64,000 nucleotides of DNA from AP-15 sp963795485 (lineage in GTDB: Bacteria; Pseudomonadota; Alphaproteobacteria; ATCC43930; CGMCC-115725). Shown piece after piece: positions 46,007 to 57,111 of the stretch (its first letter is position 1; every line of letters starts with the position of its first letter). The notes under the pieces were generated by a model. It saw nothing but the letters and a program-made list of their open reading frames with translations. It had not been told where the DNA came from and searched no databases. A program made the position numbers and the translations under genes. The stretch lies in NCBI GenBank assembly GCA_963795485.1, contig CAWCIL010000008.1, positions 1,054,001 through 1,118,000 of the forward strand, read 5' to 3'.

Positions 46007-46034
46007 TTTACCGCTAAGATTGTATATAGATAAT
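46007..46034 (+). promoter_or_regulatory. Candidate sigma-70 promoter
   Basis: TTTACC at 46007-46012 and GATAAT at 46029-46034 with a 16-base spacer; 4/6 and 5/6 matches to consensus. It lies in an AT-rich patch (AAGATTGTATATAGATAATT) and would start transcription near 46041, upstream of the gene at 46108. Confidence 0.4.
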
Positions 46035-46107
46035 TTACTCTACTGAAGGCGGCGGTCGAGCTGGCCCGGACGGCACGGTTCGACGGCGCCGAAATGGCCG
46101 TAATCGC

Positions 46108-46716
46108 ATGCCCGTGAATTGCTTTACCCTGATGCGCCGGATTGCCGAGCGCGGCCGTCGCCGCCTCGGGCGAGTGTTCCACCGGGTCTCGCGGCACGTT
46201 CCGCGCCGGTTCCACCGCGCGGCCTTGCGCGGCTTGGTTTGGCGGCGGCCAACCGCCATTCCGGTGAAGGTGTGCGTCGCGACGGGGCTTGCCGGGCTCG
46301 GCGCCGCCGGGCTGGTCGCCGGGGGCTTGCTGACACTCGCCCCGACCGACTCGGGCCTGCCGCGGACCATGCCGGAGCCGCCAGGAAGGTTTGCCCCGAA
46401 GGTGGCCGGCGGCTCCTTCGATCCGGGATTGGCATTCGATCCGGCCAAAGGCATCGCCGCGGCGGACCCGACAATCCCGTTCGACCCAGGCGAGCCGACC
46501 GATCCAAGCATCTTTCTTGGCTTTGACGATCCGGGTTCCGCGGCACCCCCCGACCCGAGCGGCACCGGCGACCCGGCGGACCCGCGAGATTCAACCCCCC
46601 CGCGCAACCGGCCGGCGCAGGTCCCGGAACCGTCGAGCGCTCTGATTTTAGGGATGGCGCTCTCCGGCGCCGCCCTGTGGCGGAAGCGGCTCACCCAGCC
46701 AATGGCCCGGCACTAG
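46108..46716 (+). CDS. PEP-CTERM sorting-domain protein
   Basis: 202 residues. The C-terminus has the exosortase sorting signal: VPEPSS at 172-177, a hydrophobic segment (ALILGMALSGAAL), and the basic end WRKR. A second hydrophobic segment lies at about 56-78, after a very arginine-rich N-terminus; this is longer than a normal signal peptide, so an internal start (ATG 46132) is possible. The mature part is a low-complexity Pro/Asp/Gly/Ser linker. PEP-CTERM proteins are exported and processed by EpsH-type exosortase together with exopolysaccharide; no exosortase gene is in the window. It overlaps the convergent Sua5-type gene by 26 bases. Confidence 0.72.
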   Translation: MPVNCFTLMRRIAERGRRRLGRVFHRVSRHVPRRFHRAALRGLVWRRPTAIPVKVCVATGLAGLGAAGLVAGGLLTLAPTDSGLPRTMPEPPGRFAPKVAGGSFDPGLAFDPAKGIAAADPTIPFDPGEPTDPSIFLGFDDPGSAAPPDPSGTGDPADPRDSTPPRNRPAQVPEPSSALILGMALSGAALWRKRLTQPMARH

Positions 46717-47665
46717 GCCGCGGGGCGGCGGCGCGGCGGAGGCGATCGTTGATGGCGCGGCCGAGGCCGTGGTCGGGGATCCGGGTGACGGCGATGCCGG
46801 TGAAGGGGGGGCGATCGAGGCGGCGCAGCATTGCGAATAGGTTGGCGGCGGCCTCGGCAAGGTCGCCTGTAGGGGCGAGCCATAGGGTCGCGGCGAAACC
46901 GGAAGGGGCGTTGGGACCAAAGGCGAGCAGCGCCTCGCCGGGGCGGGCGTCGGTTGCATCGAGGCGCAACGGCAAAGACGGCGCGTAGTGGCTCGGCAGC
47001 AGACCGGGCGAGCGCAGCGGACCGGCGCCGGCGGTTGCGACCAGCCCGAGCAGCGGGGTCAGCTGTTCCAGGGTGAGGCCGCCGGGGCGGAGCAGGACCG
47101 GGACCTCGCCGGTGAGGTCGAGCACCGTCGATTCGAGGCCGATAGCGGTGGTTCCGCCATCGAGGATCAGCGCCACTCGATCGCCGAGCTCGGCGATGAC
47201 ATGGGCGGCCTCGGTCGGGCTCACGCGTCCCGAGCGATTGGCCGAGGGTGCGGCGATCGGCCGCCCGGCGGCGCGCAGCAGCGCTTGCGCCGCCGGATGG
47301 CCCGGCGCGCGGACCGCCACGGTGTCGAGCCCGGCGCTGGCCAATAGCGACAGCCCGCTGTCGGCGCGGCGCGGCAGGACCAGGCTCAGCGGTCCGGGCC
47401 AGAAATGCGCGGCGAGCGCGCGAGCGCGCGCGTCGAACGCAACGAGCGGCTCGGCTTCCTCGAGCCCCGGCACGTGGACGATCAGTGGGTTGAAGCGCGG
47501 CCGGCCCTTGGCGGCAAAGATCGCCGCGACCGCGTGGTCGTTGGTCGCATCTGCGCCGAGCCCATAAACAGTCTCTGTCGGAAACGCGATGAGCCGCCCC
47601 GCGCGCAGCAATTGCGAGGCCCGTTCGACCGCGTCGGGGGTAGCCGAGAGGATCGCAGCTGACAT
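46691..47665 (-). CDS. Threonylcarbamoyl-AMP synthase (Sua5/YrdC type)
   Basis: 324 residues from ATG 47665. It makes threonylcarbamoyl-AMP from threonine, bicarbonate and ATP for the t6A37 modification of tRNAs. The YrdC domain shows FPTETVYGLGADA, KGRPRFNPLIVHV and APSANRSGRVSPT. After about residue 205 a Sua5 domain follows (SPGLLPSHYAPSLPL linker). The length fits Sua5 rather than the short TsaC. Confidence 0.92.
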   Translation of the reverse strand: MSAAILSATPDAVERASQLLRAGRLIAFPTETVYGLGADATNDHAVAAIFAAKGRPRFNPLIVHVPGLEEAEPLVAFDARARALAAHFWPGPLSLVLPRRADSGLSLLASAGLDTVAVRAPGHPAAQALLRAAGRPIAAPSANRSGRVSPTEAAHVIAELGDRVALILDGGTTAIGLESTVLDLTGEVPVLLRPGGLTLEQLTPLLGLVATAGAGPLRSPGLLPSHYAPSLPLRLDATDARPGEALLAFGPNAPSGFAATLWLAPTGDLAEAAANLFAMLRRLDRPPFTGIAVTRIPDHGLGRAINDRLRRAAAPRPSAGPLAG

Positions 47666-47703
47666 CGTGGTGGGCCTGCTCAAACCGGCGCCAGCCCACG
47701 GTA

Positions 47704-47731
47704 TTGACAAGCCCTCAACATACCCCAGATT
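47704..47731 (+). promoter_or_regulatory. Candidate promoter upstream of katG
   Basis: A perfect TTGACA at 47704-47709 is followed after 16 bases by CAGATT (47726-47731), a weak -10. It would drive the 14-codon ORF and katG. No clear OxyR site could be recognised. Confidence 0.35.
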
Positions 47732-47775
47732 AGCATGGTTCTAAATTTCAACGATTGAGGCCTTCGGAGGAGAGA

Positions 47776-47820
47776 ATGGATTATAGCCGCCGAAGCGCCC
47801 TCGTCGGAGCGTCGTCGTAA
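47776..47820 (+). CDS. 14-codon ORF in the katG leader
   Basis: MDYSRRSALVGASS, preceded by a strong ribosome-binding site (GGAGGAGAGA) and ending 25 bases before katG. It may be a leader peptide that couples translation to katG, or the surviving start of a lost gene. The RR pair is reminiscent of Tat signals, but the peptide ends too early to be one. Function not established. Confidence 0.4.
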   Translation: MDYSRRSALVGASS

Positions 47821-47845
47821 GTTGCAACCCGAGGACGAGGGAAAC

Positions 47846-50042
<2,197 letters not shown>

Positions 50043-50157
50043 CCTTCACGCAAAGGCGTTCGGACGCAGCTCGGGCCAGCCTCAGCCTCACCCCCGAGGA
50101 GCCGCCGCCGCTAAACGGCGCTTACCGTCCCGCCTCGGCCTCTGTTAAGCAGGGTTG

Positions 50158-50793
50158 ATGGCGGGGCGGGTGATCACGATCGCGCAGCGCAAGGGCGGCG
50201 CCGGCAAGACGACGTTGGCGGCGCAGCTGGCGGTCGCCTGGATGCGGCAAGGCGCCAAACTCGCATTGCTCGACATCGACCCGCAGGCCAGCCTCGCCGG
50301 TTGGGTGGCGCTGCGCCGGGCCCGGCTCGGGGATGCGGGGATCGGGTTCGAGTTTGCCGGATTGCCCGGCTGGCGCGCCGAGCAATGGATCGGCGACCAC
50401 GCCCGAGAGGCTGATTTCGTCGTCGTCGACGGCCCCGCGCATATCGAGGCAGAGGCGCGCATCGCGGTGCGCGCGGCCGGGCTGGCGCTGGTCCCGGTCC
50501 AGCCCTCGCCGCTCGATTTGTGGGCGACCCTGGCGACGCTCGCTATGGCGCGCGAGGAAAGGAGGCCGTTGCTGGCGGTGCTGAACCGCGTTCCGCCGCG
50601 TTCGGCCGCAACCGAACGGATCGCCGCCGAACTTTCCCGCGCGGGGGCGCGGATCGCCGCCGCCCGGATCGGCAACCGCGTCGCCCTGGTGCATGCAATG
50701 GCGCAAGGGCTGGGCGTCCTCGAAACCGCCCCCGCCAGCCCCGCCGCGGCGGAGATCGAGGCGCTCGCCAGCGAGATCTGCGGGATCAACTGA
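50158..50793 (+). CDS. ParA/MinD-like P-loop ATPase
   Basis: 211 residues. The deviant Walker A motif KGGAGKTT is at 12-19 and the Walker A' block is LLDIDPQAS. It is shorter than chromosomal ParA (about 260), with no helix-turn-helix extension, and no ParB gene or parS-like site is seen. Such short orphan ParA-like proteins can position cellular cargo; the role here is unknown. It is 115 bases downstream of katG and convergent with the first MetE-like gene. Confidence 0.85.
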   Translation: MAGRVITIAQRKGGAGKTTLAAQLAVAWMRQGAKLALLDIDPQASLAGWVALRRARLGDAGIGFEFAGLPGWRAEQWIGDHAREADFVVVDGPAHIEAEARIAVRAAGLALVPVQPSPLDLWATLATLAMAREERRPLLAVLNRVPPRSAATERIAAELSRAGARIAAARIGNRVALVHAMAQGLGVLETAPASPAAAEIEALASEICGIN

Positions 50794-50823
50794 AGCGGCA
50801 GGTTGGCGCTTGGAGTCCGTTCC

Positions 50824-51978
50824 TCAGGCGCGGCCCCACAGGATCTTGGTTGCGCGCCGGGCGCCCTCGGCCATCGCCGCGAACTTGGCCCAGCAGATCG
50901 AGGGGTGGCCGACCCGCGTGCCCAGCCCGCAATCGGTGCCGCCCAGCACGTTCTCGCGGCCAACGAGGCCCGCGTAGCGGACCAGCCGCTCGGCGACCAG
51001 ATCCGGATGCTCGATGAAATCGGTGCAATGGCCGACGACGCCGGGGATCAGGGTTGCGCCCTCGGGCAATTTCACCTCTTCGAAGACCCGCCATTCATGT
51101 TCATGGCAGGGGTTCGAGGCTTCGATCGAGAAACTGCCGGCGTCGACGCGCACGATCAGGTCGACGATCTCCCGGAGCGGGATGTCGTCGTGGTGCGGGC
51201 CGTGATGGCTGCCCCAGCAGACATGCAGCCGGATTTTTTCCTTGGGGATGCCGCGGAGCGCGTGGTTGAGGGCGTCGACCCGCATCGCCGCGTAGCTGCG
51301 GTATTCCGGGAGCGTGATGTCGGGCAGGCAGTTCCAGCCGTCCGGCAGGTCGGGGTCGTCGATCTGCAGCAGAAACCCGGCATCGACGATCGCCTGGTAT
51401 TCCTCGTGCATCGTATCGGCGATCGCGAAGACGAACTCTTCGTCGCTCTTGTAGTATTCGTTCAGCATCCAATGCTCGATCGTGCCCGGGGTGTTGGCCG
51501 GCAGAAAGGCCCCGGCCACCTCGACCCCGGCGAGCGCGGCCTTGAAGTTGTCCAGATCGGTGGCGAGGTCGGCCTGGCCGACGTAGCGCAGCTTGTCGAC
51601 GCAAACCGGCATGGTCGGCGGACCGACCGGCCGGGCGCGCGGGTTGACGGCGAAATAATCGGCGAATTTGGTCTCGTCGCGCGCGGTGATGCTGAGCCGG
51701 CGCGGTCCGGCGGACGGCCTCTCCTCGTAGCCGGCGATCCGCCAGCGCACGTAATCGGTGAAATTGGTCTTGGACAGCTCGCCGTCGTTGACGATGTCGA
51801 TGCCGCACTCGGCCTGACGGCGCACCACCTCCGCCACCGCTGATCTCAGACGCTGATCGAGCGCGGCCTGGTCGTAGGATGGGCCATTTGCCTTGGCAAC
51901 AACCATGTCCCTTAGATCCGCCGGGCGCGGCAGCGAGCCGGCATGCGTCGTTAGAATGCGATCGGTGCTGTAGAGCAT
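50824..51978 (-). CDS. MetE C-terminal-like (cobalamin-independent methyltransferase) protein 1
   Basis: 384 residues, intact, with AGGAGGAAAACG before the ATG. The family (COG0620) shares the zinc-dependent barrel of methionine synthase MetE. The likely zinc ligands are His and Cys in LHVCWGSHHGP and Cys in TDCGLG. The N-terminus TDRILTTHAGSLPRP is diagnostic. Related proteins transfer methyl groups or act as epoxyalkane:CoM transferases; the donor and acceptor are not known here. First in position, and last in transcription order, of three tandem paralogues; 14 bases separate it from the second. Confidence 0.85.
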   Translation of the reverse strand: MLYSTDRILTTHAGSLPRPADLRDMVVAKANGPSYDQAALDQRLRSAVAEVVRRQAECGIDIVNDGELSKTNFTDYVRWRIAGYEERPSAGPRRLSITARDETKFADYFAVNPRARPVGPPTMPVCVDKLRYVGQADLATDLDNFKAALAGVEVAGAFLPANTPGTIEHWMLNEYYKSDEEFVFAIADTMHEEYQAIVDAGFLLQIDDPDLPDGWNCLPDITLPEYRSYAAMRVDALNHALRGIPKEKIRLHVCWGSHHGPHHDDIPLREIVDLIVRVDAGSFSIEASNPCHEHEWRVFEEVKLPEGATLIPGVVGHCTDFIEHPDLVAERLVRYAGLVGRENVLGGTDCGLGTRVGHPSICWAKFAAMAEGARRATKILWGRA

Positions 51979-51992
51979 CGTTTTCCTCCTGC

Positions 51993-53208
51993 TCAGCGCC
52001 ACAGTTGGCGGCTGGCGAGCGACGCCCCCTGCGCCAGCGCTTCGAGCTTGGCCCAGGCGATGTCGGGGTGGATGCGGCCGCCGAGACCGCAGTCGGTCGA
52101 GGCGATGACCCGCTCCCTGCCGACGAGGTTGGCAAAGCGCAGAATGCGGTCGGCGACCAGCTCGGGGTGCTCGACGACGTTGGTCGCGTGGCTGACGACA
52201 CCCGGCAGGATCAGCTTGCCGTCGGGCAATTTGACCTCCTGCCAGACCTTCCACTCGTGCTCGTGGCGGACATTGCCGGCCTCGAACGAATAGGCGCCGG
52301 CATCGACCGCCAGCATGATTTCGACGATGTCGCGCATCGCGATGTCGGTCGTGTGCGGGCCGTGCCAGCTGCCCCAGCACAAGTGATAGCGGATGCGGTC
52401 CTGCGGCAGGCCGCGCAGCGCGTGGTTCAGCGCCTCGATCCGGACCATCGCGAATTTCTTGTAGTCTTCGAGCGCCGGTTCGGGGTTGACCATGTCCCAG
52501 CCGGTGGCGGTGGACGGGTCGTCGAGCTGCAAGATCAGGCCGGCATCGACGATCGCCCGGTATTCCTCGCGCATCGCCTCGGCGCAGTCATAGAGGAATT
52601 CATGGTCGTCCTGGTAATGGGCGTTGCCGAAGCGGTAGGCGGTGCCGGGGGCGACCGCGGTCATAAAGCCTTCGGTCATCCCGGCCGCGGCGAGCGCCGC
52701 CTTGAAGTTGGCGATGTCGGCGGCCGACCGCCTGTTGTCCGATGTAGGTCAGCTTGCCGGTGCAGAGCGGGCCGGTGGTCGCCCGCGGCCCCATCGAGAC
52801 GCCGGATTCGGGATCGGCATAAGCCGCGGCAAACCGCTGGCGATCGCGGCGGTCGTCCTGGCTGGTCAAGACGATCTCGCCCGGATTCGAGCGCCTCGCG
52901 GTGCGGCCATAGGGGCCGGGCGCGCCGAATTCGATGCCGCCGAGGCGGCCGAAGACATAGCTCCACCACGCCCCGTAATTGACCCGGTGCCCCATCGACT
53001 TGCCGAATTCGCCATCGCTCGGAACATCGATACCGAGATCTTTCTGGGTGCGCACGACCTCGGCGACGGCGGCCCGCAGCATCTCTTGGAAGCCGGCCTC
53101 GTCGGTCGTCTCGCCGGCTTCGCGCGCTCGGTTCGCCGCGATCAAATCGTCCGGGCGCGGCAGGCTGCCGACATGGGTGGTCAGAATTCGATCGGTGCTG
53201 GGTCGCAT
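51993..53208 (-). pseudogene. MetE C-terminal-like protein 2, one apparent frameshift
   Basis: The same family as its neighbours (TDRILTTHVGSLPRP; YHLCWGSWHGP; STDCGLGGRIHPDIAW). The frame breaks near 52720 at YIGQQAV; deleting one base gives AADIANFKAAL as in paralogue 3. The restored length is about 404 residues. It is more like paralogue 3 than paralogue 1, suggesting a more recent duplication. The ATG at 53208 follows GGAAGGAGGA. Confidence 0.83.
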
Positions 53209-53367
53209 AGTCCTCCTTCCGCGCGTGCGGTCGCCGCGATCCGCTGGTGCCGCACTCCTCGCTCGCTCGGCTCGCAGGCCTCTCTTACCAGTCGATTTCG
53301 GGCGGCATTTCGATTATGTCACATGTCGGACGTCAAGCCGGCGAGAGAGGGATAGCGAGAGCACCGG

Positions 53368-53724
53368 ATGAGCGAAGATCGTATGCAACGGATCGAGGCG
53401 ATACTAGGAACGCTTGCCGGTAAGATGGATCCGCTCGCCAGCGAGATGGCGACGCTGCGCAGCGAGGTGGCGACCAAGCAAGACCTCGCCGCATGCGCCA
53501 AGAATGTCGATGTGACGCTGCTCGGGCGGCAGATGCTGGAACTGCTCGCCATGAAGGACGACGTTACTGTGTTGACCGCGATCGCCCAGCGCCTCGATCA
53601 TACGATGACCCGGCAGATGAACGACGTCTTGACCGAAGTTCGCGCCGAGCACAGTCGAATGGATCGCCTGCTCAATCGGGTGCATGCGCTCGAAACGGCG
53701 CAACCGCCCGAGGGCATTCGCTGA
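53368..53724 (+). CDS. Small coiled-coil protein, unknown
   Basis: 118 residues, helical and charged (MQRIEAILGTLAGKMDPLAS). It contains MKDDVTVLTAIAQRLDHTM, matching the small protein at 35027-35263. It lies on the opposite strand between MetE-like genes 2 and 3, starting 159 bases from one and ending 13 bases from the other. No function is proposed. Confidence 0.6.
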   Translation: MSEDRMQRIEAILGTLAGKMDPLASEMATLRSEVATKQDLAACAKNVDVTLLGRQMLELLAMKDDVTVLTAIAQRLDHTMTRQMNDVLTEVRAEHSRMDRLLNRVHALETAQPPEGIR

Positions 53725-53737
53725 CAGCAAGGCTGTC

Positions 53738-54950
53738 TCAGCGCCATAGCTGTTTGCTGGCCAATTCCGCACCTTGGGCGAGAGATTTCGAGCTTGGCCC
53801 AGGCGATGTCCGGGTGAACCCGGCCGCCGAGCCCGCAATCGGTCGAGGCGATGACCCGCTCGCGCCCGACCAGGTTGGCAAAGCGCGTGATCCGCTCGGC
53901 CACCAGCTCCGGGTGCTCGACGACATTGGTCGCGTGGCTGACGACGCCCGGCAGGATCAGCTTGTCGTCGGGCAATTTCACGTCCTGCCACACCTTCCAT
54001 TCGTGCTCGTGGCGGACATTGCCGGCTTCGAACGAATAGGCGCCGACATTCGCCTTCAACATAACCTCGACGATGTCGCGCATCGGGATGTCGGTCACAT
54101 GCGGGCCGTGCCAGCTGCCCCAGCACAGATGAAACCGCAGCCGGTCCTGGGGCAACCCGGTGATCGCATGATTCAGCGCCTCGATCCAGGTCGTGGCGAG
54201 CTTGCGGTAGTCCTCGACGGAAGGCTCGGGATTGACCTGGTCCCAGCCCTCGGCGATGCACGGGTCGTCAAACTGCAGGATCAGCCCGGCCTCGACGATC
54301 GCCCGGTATTCCTCACGCATCGCCTCGGCGCAGGCATAAAGGAATTCCTCGTCGCTCCCGTAATATCGGTTGCCGATGCGCGCGCAGCTGGCGGGTGCGA
54401 CCGCGGTCATGAACCCTTCCTCGACCCCGGCCGCGGCTAGCGCCGCCTTGAAGCGGCTGATGTCGGCCGCGATCGTGCGGTTGCCGATATACCTCAAAGG
54501 GCCGACGCAGACCGGCGCCGGCGGCCGAGGCCCAGTGGTGATGCCGGAATTGGGATCGTTGTAGGCGGCGGCGAACCGGCTGCGGTCGCGCCGGTCGCCA
54601 AAGCTCGTCAACGCGATTTGGCCGGGACTGGAGCGGCGCGGCTCCATGTCGTAGAGCGAATTCTCGCCAGGCTCGATGCCGCCCAGCCGCTGCCACGAAT
54701 AGCGCCACCAGGAGCCGTAATTGACCCGCTGCCCCATCGGCTTACCGAACTCGCCGTCGCCCGGGACGTCGATGCCGAGATCCTTCTGACGGCGCACGAC
54801 CTCGGCCACGGCGGTTCGCAGCGTCTCTTGAAACGCTCGCTCCTCGGTCGGCCCGCCGGTTTCGTGCGCGCGGTTCGCCCCGATCAAATTGTCCGGACGC
54901 GGCAGGCTCCCGGCATGGCTGGTCAGGATATGATCGGCGCTGCGTCTCAT
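53738..54950 (-). pseudogene. MetE C-terminal-like protein 3, one apparent frameshift
   Basis: Starts at ATG 54950 after AGGGGGGAG. It has SADHILTSHAGSLPRP, FHLCWGSWHGPH with the His-x-Cys ligands, and STDCGLGGRVHPDIAW. Near 53787 the frame shifts in a run of three A; removing one gives KLESLAQGAELASKQLWR, the same ending as paralogue 2. Without the correction the protein would read into unrelated residues down to 53598 across the opposite-strand gene. Restored length about 404 residues. Confidence 0.83.
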
Positions 54951-55156
54951 GACTCCCCCCTGTTTTTTCGGCGACATCGCGGATCAGCCGCCGGCTCATA
55001 TCGCTCCAGATTGTAGCACTCGATACCCGGTTATCGTCTCGCTCAATGAAGGCGAACCCCATCGAATGCAGCAAGCCGGACAATCGGGCGATGGTGGTTT
55101 TGTTCGCGCCCATCAGCTATCATGTCTGATGTGGGGAGCACCCCCGGAGGGGCCGA

Positions 55157-55405
55157 ATGTCGGCGTCACGCAGAAGTTTCGAGATCCGCGCGGAGTGGGA
55201 CGGCGAGGCCGGGGTGTGGTGGTGCTCCAATGATGAGCTGCCCTTGACGACGGAAGCCCCGACCTTTGAACAGCTTGTTTCCCGAGTGCTCGAAATCGCA
55301 CCCGAGATCGCGGCCGAAAATGGGCTTGCCGCACCTGGCGACGAGATAGAGCTGCACGTTGTCGCCGAGCGCGTGCAATCCGTTCCCGTAGTCGCCGCGG
55401 CGTGA
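55157..55405 (+). CDS. HicB/DUF1902-like antitoxin
   Basis: 82 residues of the HicB-like partial RNase H fold: EIRAEWDGEAGVWWCSNDE, then EAPTFEQLVSRVLEIAPEI. It should neutralise the toxin encoded immediately after it. The pair begins 206 bases from the divergent MetE-like gene 3. No DNA-binding C-terminal domain is visible, so autorepression would need another factor. Confidence 0.72.
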   Translation: MSASRRSFEIRAEWDGEAGVWWCSNDELPLTTEAPTFEQLVSRVLEIAPEIAAENGLAAPGDEIELHVVAERVQSVPVVAAA

Positions 55406-55603
55406 GTGGCGGCCGCCTTCGATCGCGAACTGCGGCGACTGCTGATCCGCGCCGGTTGCTATTTCCTGCGGGTGGGCAAGGGCAGTCATGACATCTGGTA
55501 CAATCCGATCACCCGGCGGCGCTTTCCGGTGCCAGTCCGGATAGTCAGCCGGCACACTGCGAACGGCATCCTCAGTCAGGCCGGGTTGCCAAAATCCTTT
55601 TGA
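55406..55603 (+). CDS. HicA-type toxin (mRNA interferase)
   Basis: 65 residues from GTG 55406, directly abutting the antitoxin stop. The double-stranded-RNA-binding-like fold has the catalytic His28 in GKGSHDIWYNP and the expected PVPVRIVSRHTANGIL. It cleaves mRNA when not bound by its antitoxin. The antitoxin-first order is the less common one for HicAB. Intact. Confidence 0.75.
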   Translation: MAAAFDRELRRLLIRAGCYFLRVGKGSHDIWYNPITRRRFPVPVRIVSRHTANGILSQAGLPKSF

Positions 55604-55746
55604 GTTTGCAGGAGCGCCATAAGACCGGGCCGGGCGGCGCTCCCTTTCCCATTGCTCTGCCCACTTTTGGAGTGGGCAGGATTGTGGTTGACCGGGGTTC
55701 CGGTGCGCGGCTGAATCTCGGCGGATAGCGTCGGGAGGATCGGCCG

Positions 55747-57111
55747 ATGAGCGAGGCGCTGCTGCGCGACATCGCCGAATACTGCCGCAGCGCCAAGATG
55801 GCGGAATCGACCTTTGGGCGCCACGCGGTCAATGACGGCAAGCTGGTCAGCCGGCTTCGTCTGGGCGGTCGCGTCACGACCGATACGGTCGAACGCGTGC
55901 GCGCGTTCATCGCCCGCGAGCCCCGCCCGCCCGTCAACGCCATGCCGCCCCTCGCCGCGTTGCCGCCTTCGGGACCGGCGCAGACCGCGCAGAATTTTCG
56001 CTTTTACGATAACCGCCAGAAATATTTGCTGTTCGTCACGACGTGCAGCGAGAAGTGGGTCATCGCCCAACGGGTCGGCATGGAGTTGGGCAACATTCAC
56101 CCGCGCCCACCGGCACTGCGCGTGTTCGACGCCGGCACCGGCGACGGCACGGTGCTCGCGCGCACGATGCGCGCCATGCACCACCGGTTTCCGACCATGC
56201 CGTTCTACATCGTCGCCAAGGAGATCAGCCTCGAGGATGTCCGGCTGGTGCTCGAAAAGATGCCCGACCGGCTGTTCGAACACCCCGCGACCGTGCTGGT
56301 GCTGACCAACATGTATTATTCCGAGGCGCCATGGCTGACGCCCAACTCGGTGACCTCGGCGACCAGCCTCGTTTGGCACGAGCTCGCGTTGCGGGGCGAT
56401 ACCGCGCACGATTTCGAGACGCAGATCACCGAGCTGCGCGATTTCCTCGCCGAGCACTGGCGCGCGCTGGTCAATCGAACGAGCGGCAACCCGGTCTACG
56501 AAAAGCCGGTGGTGCTGGCGATTTATCGCGAGGACCACAAATTCCTGTTGGACCAGGTACGGCCGCGGCGCGGGCTGACCCGCGCCGATTACGATCTGGT
56601 GATCGCCTCCCAGCCCTATCGCGCCCGCGCCCCGGTCGCGTTCAAGGCGCGCCGGGTCATCGCCCCGCTGGCGCGCAGCCTGGCCCCCGGCGGGCGCCTG
56701 ATCGCGGTCCATTCGCACGGCCACGATCCCGGACTCGAGATCATCCAGCGGATCTGGCCCGACGAGGACCCGTTCACCGCCGACCGTCATGCGCTGCTGC
56801 GCGCGACCAAGACCGAGCTCGGCAGCGCCGGGCGCGACCTCAATTTCGGCGCCTATGCCGATGCGCGCTCGCTGTTCCGCTACGACATGCACACCCTGCC
56901 GAGCGAGATCGACGTGACCATCGGCACCTCGACTTTGTTCGCCGCCTGGAACGCCGCCGTCTATGTCGCCCAGATCGAGGATCAGCGGCTGGCGGCGGCG
57001 ATCAGCGGCGGCGCCTATCTCGAGGCCACCCGAGAGGTGCTGCACAAGCACGGCGGGCTGTGGTTCTGGGACGAGTCCTACGTGATCTCCCGCAAGCGGG
57101 ATTCGGGCTGA
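55747..57111 (+). CDS. SAM-dependent methyltransferase with N-terminal HTH-like segment
   Basis: 454 residues. The first 60 (AKMAESTFGRHAVNDGKLVS, VTTDTVERVRAFI) look like a small DNA-binding helix-turn-helix. The methyltransferase core starts near residue 120 with VFDAGTGDGTVLAR (motif I), and DYDLVIASQPYR falls near motif IV. Later it has APGGRLIAVHSHGHDPG. The substrate is unknown. It overlaps the following MetF-like gene by one base (TGATG), so the two proteins are made together. Confidence 0.75.
   Translation: MSEALLRDIAEYCRSAKMAESTFGRHAVNDGKLVSRLRLGGRVTTDTVERVRAFIAREPRPPVNAMPPLAALPPSGPAQTAQNFRFYDNRQKYLLFVTTCSEKWVIAQRVGMELGNIHPRPPALRVFDAGTGDGTVLARTMRAMHHRFPTMPFYIVAKEISLEDVRLVLEKMPDRLFEHPATVLVLTNMYYSEAPWLTPNSVTSATSLVWHELALRGDTAHDFETQITELRDFLAEHWRALVNRTSGNPVYEKPVVLAIYREDHKFLLDQVRPRRGLTRADYDLVIASQPYRARAPVAFKARRVIAPLARSLAPGGRLIAVHSHGHDPGLEIIQRIWPDEDPFTADRHALLRATKTELGSAGRDLNFGAYADARSLFRYDMHTLPSEIDVTIGTSTLFAAWNAAVYVAQIEDQRLAAAISGGAYLEATREVLHKHGGLWFWDESYVISRKRDSG

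Larger units (their letters stand above)
45558..46107. other. Gene-free 550-base stretch upstream of the PEP-CTERM gene
   Basis: No convincing gene. On the minus strand a short lysine/glutamate-rich frame is visible (VAAFIAKAEEFRARSE) but has no start or family. The right part holds the 12-bp repeats and a candidate promoter listed separately. Confidence 0.45.

Noticed and set aside
54951..55113. Minus-strand frame starting MGANKTTIARLSGLLHSMGF
   Set aside because: Protein-like for about 50 residues, but the frame runs on into MetE-like gene 3 without a stop. Too little to call a gene.
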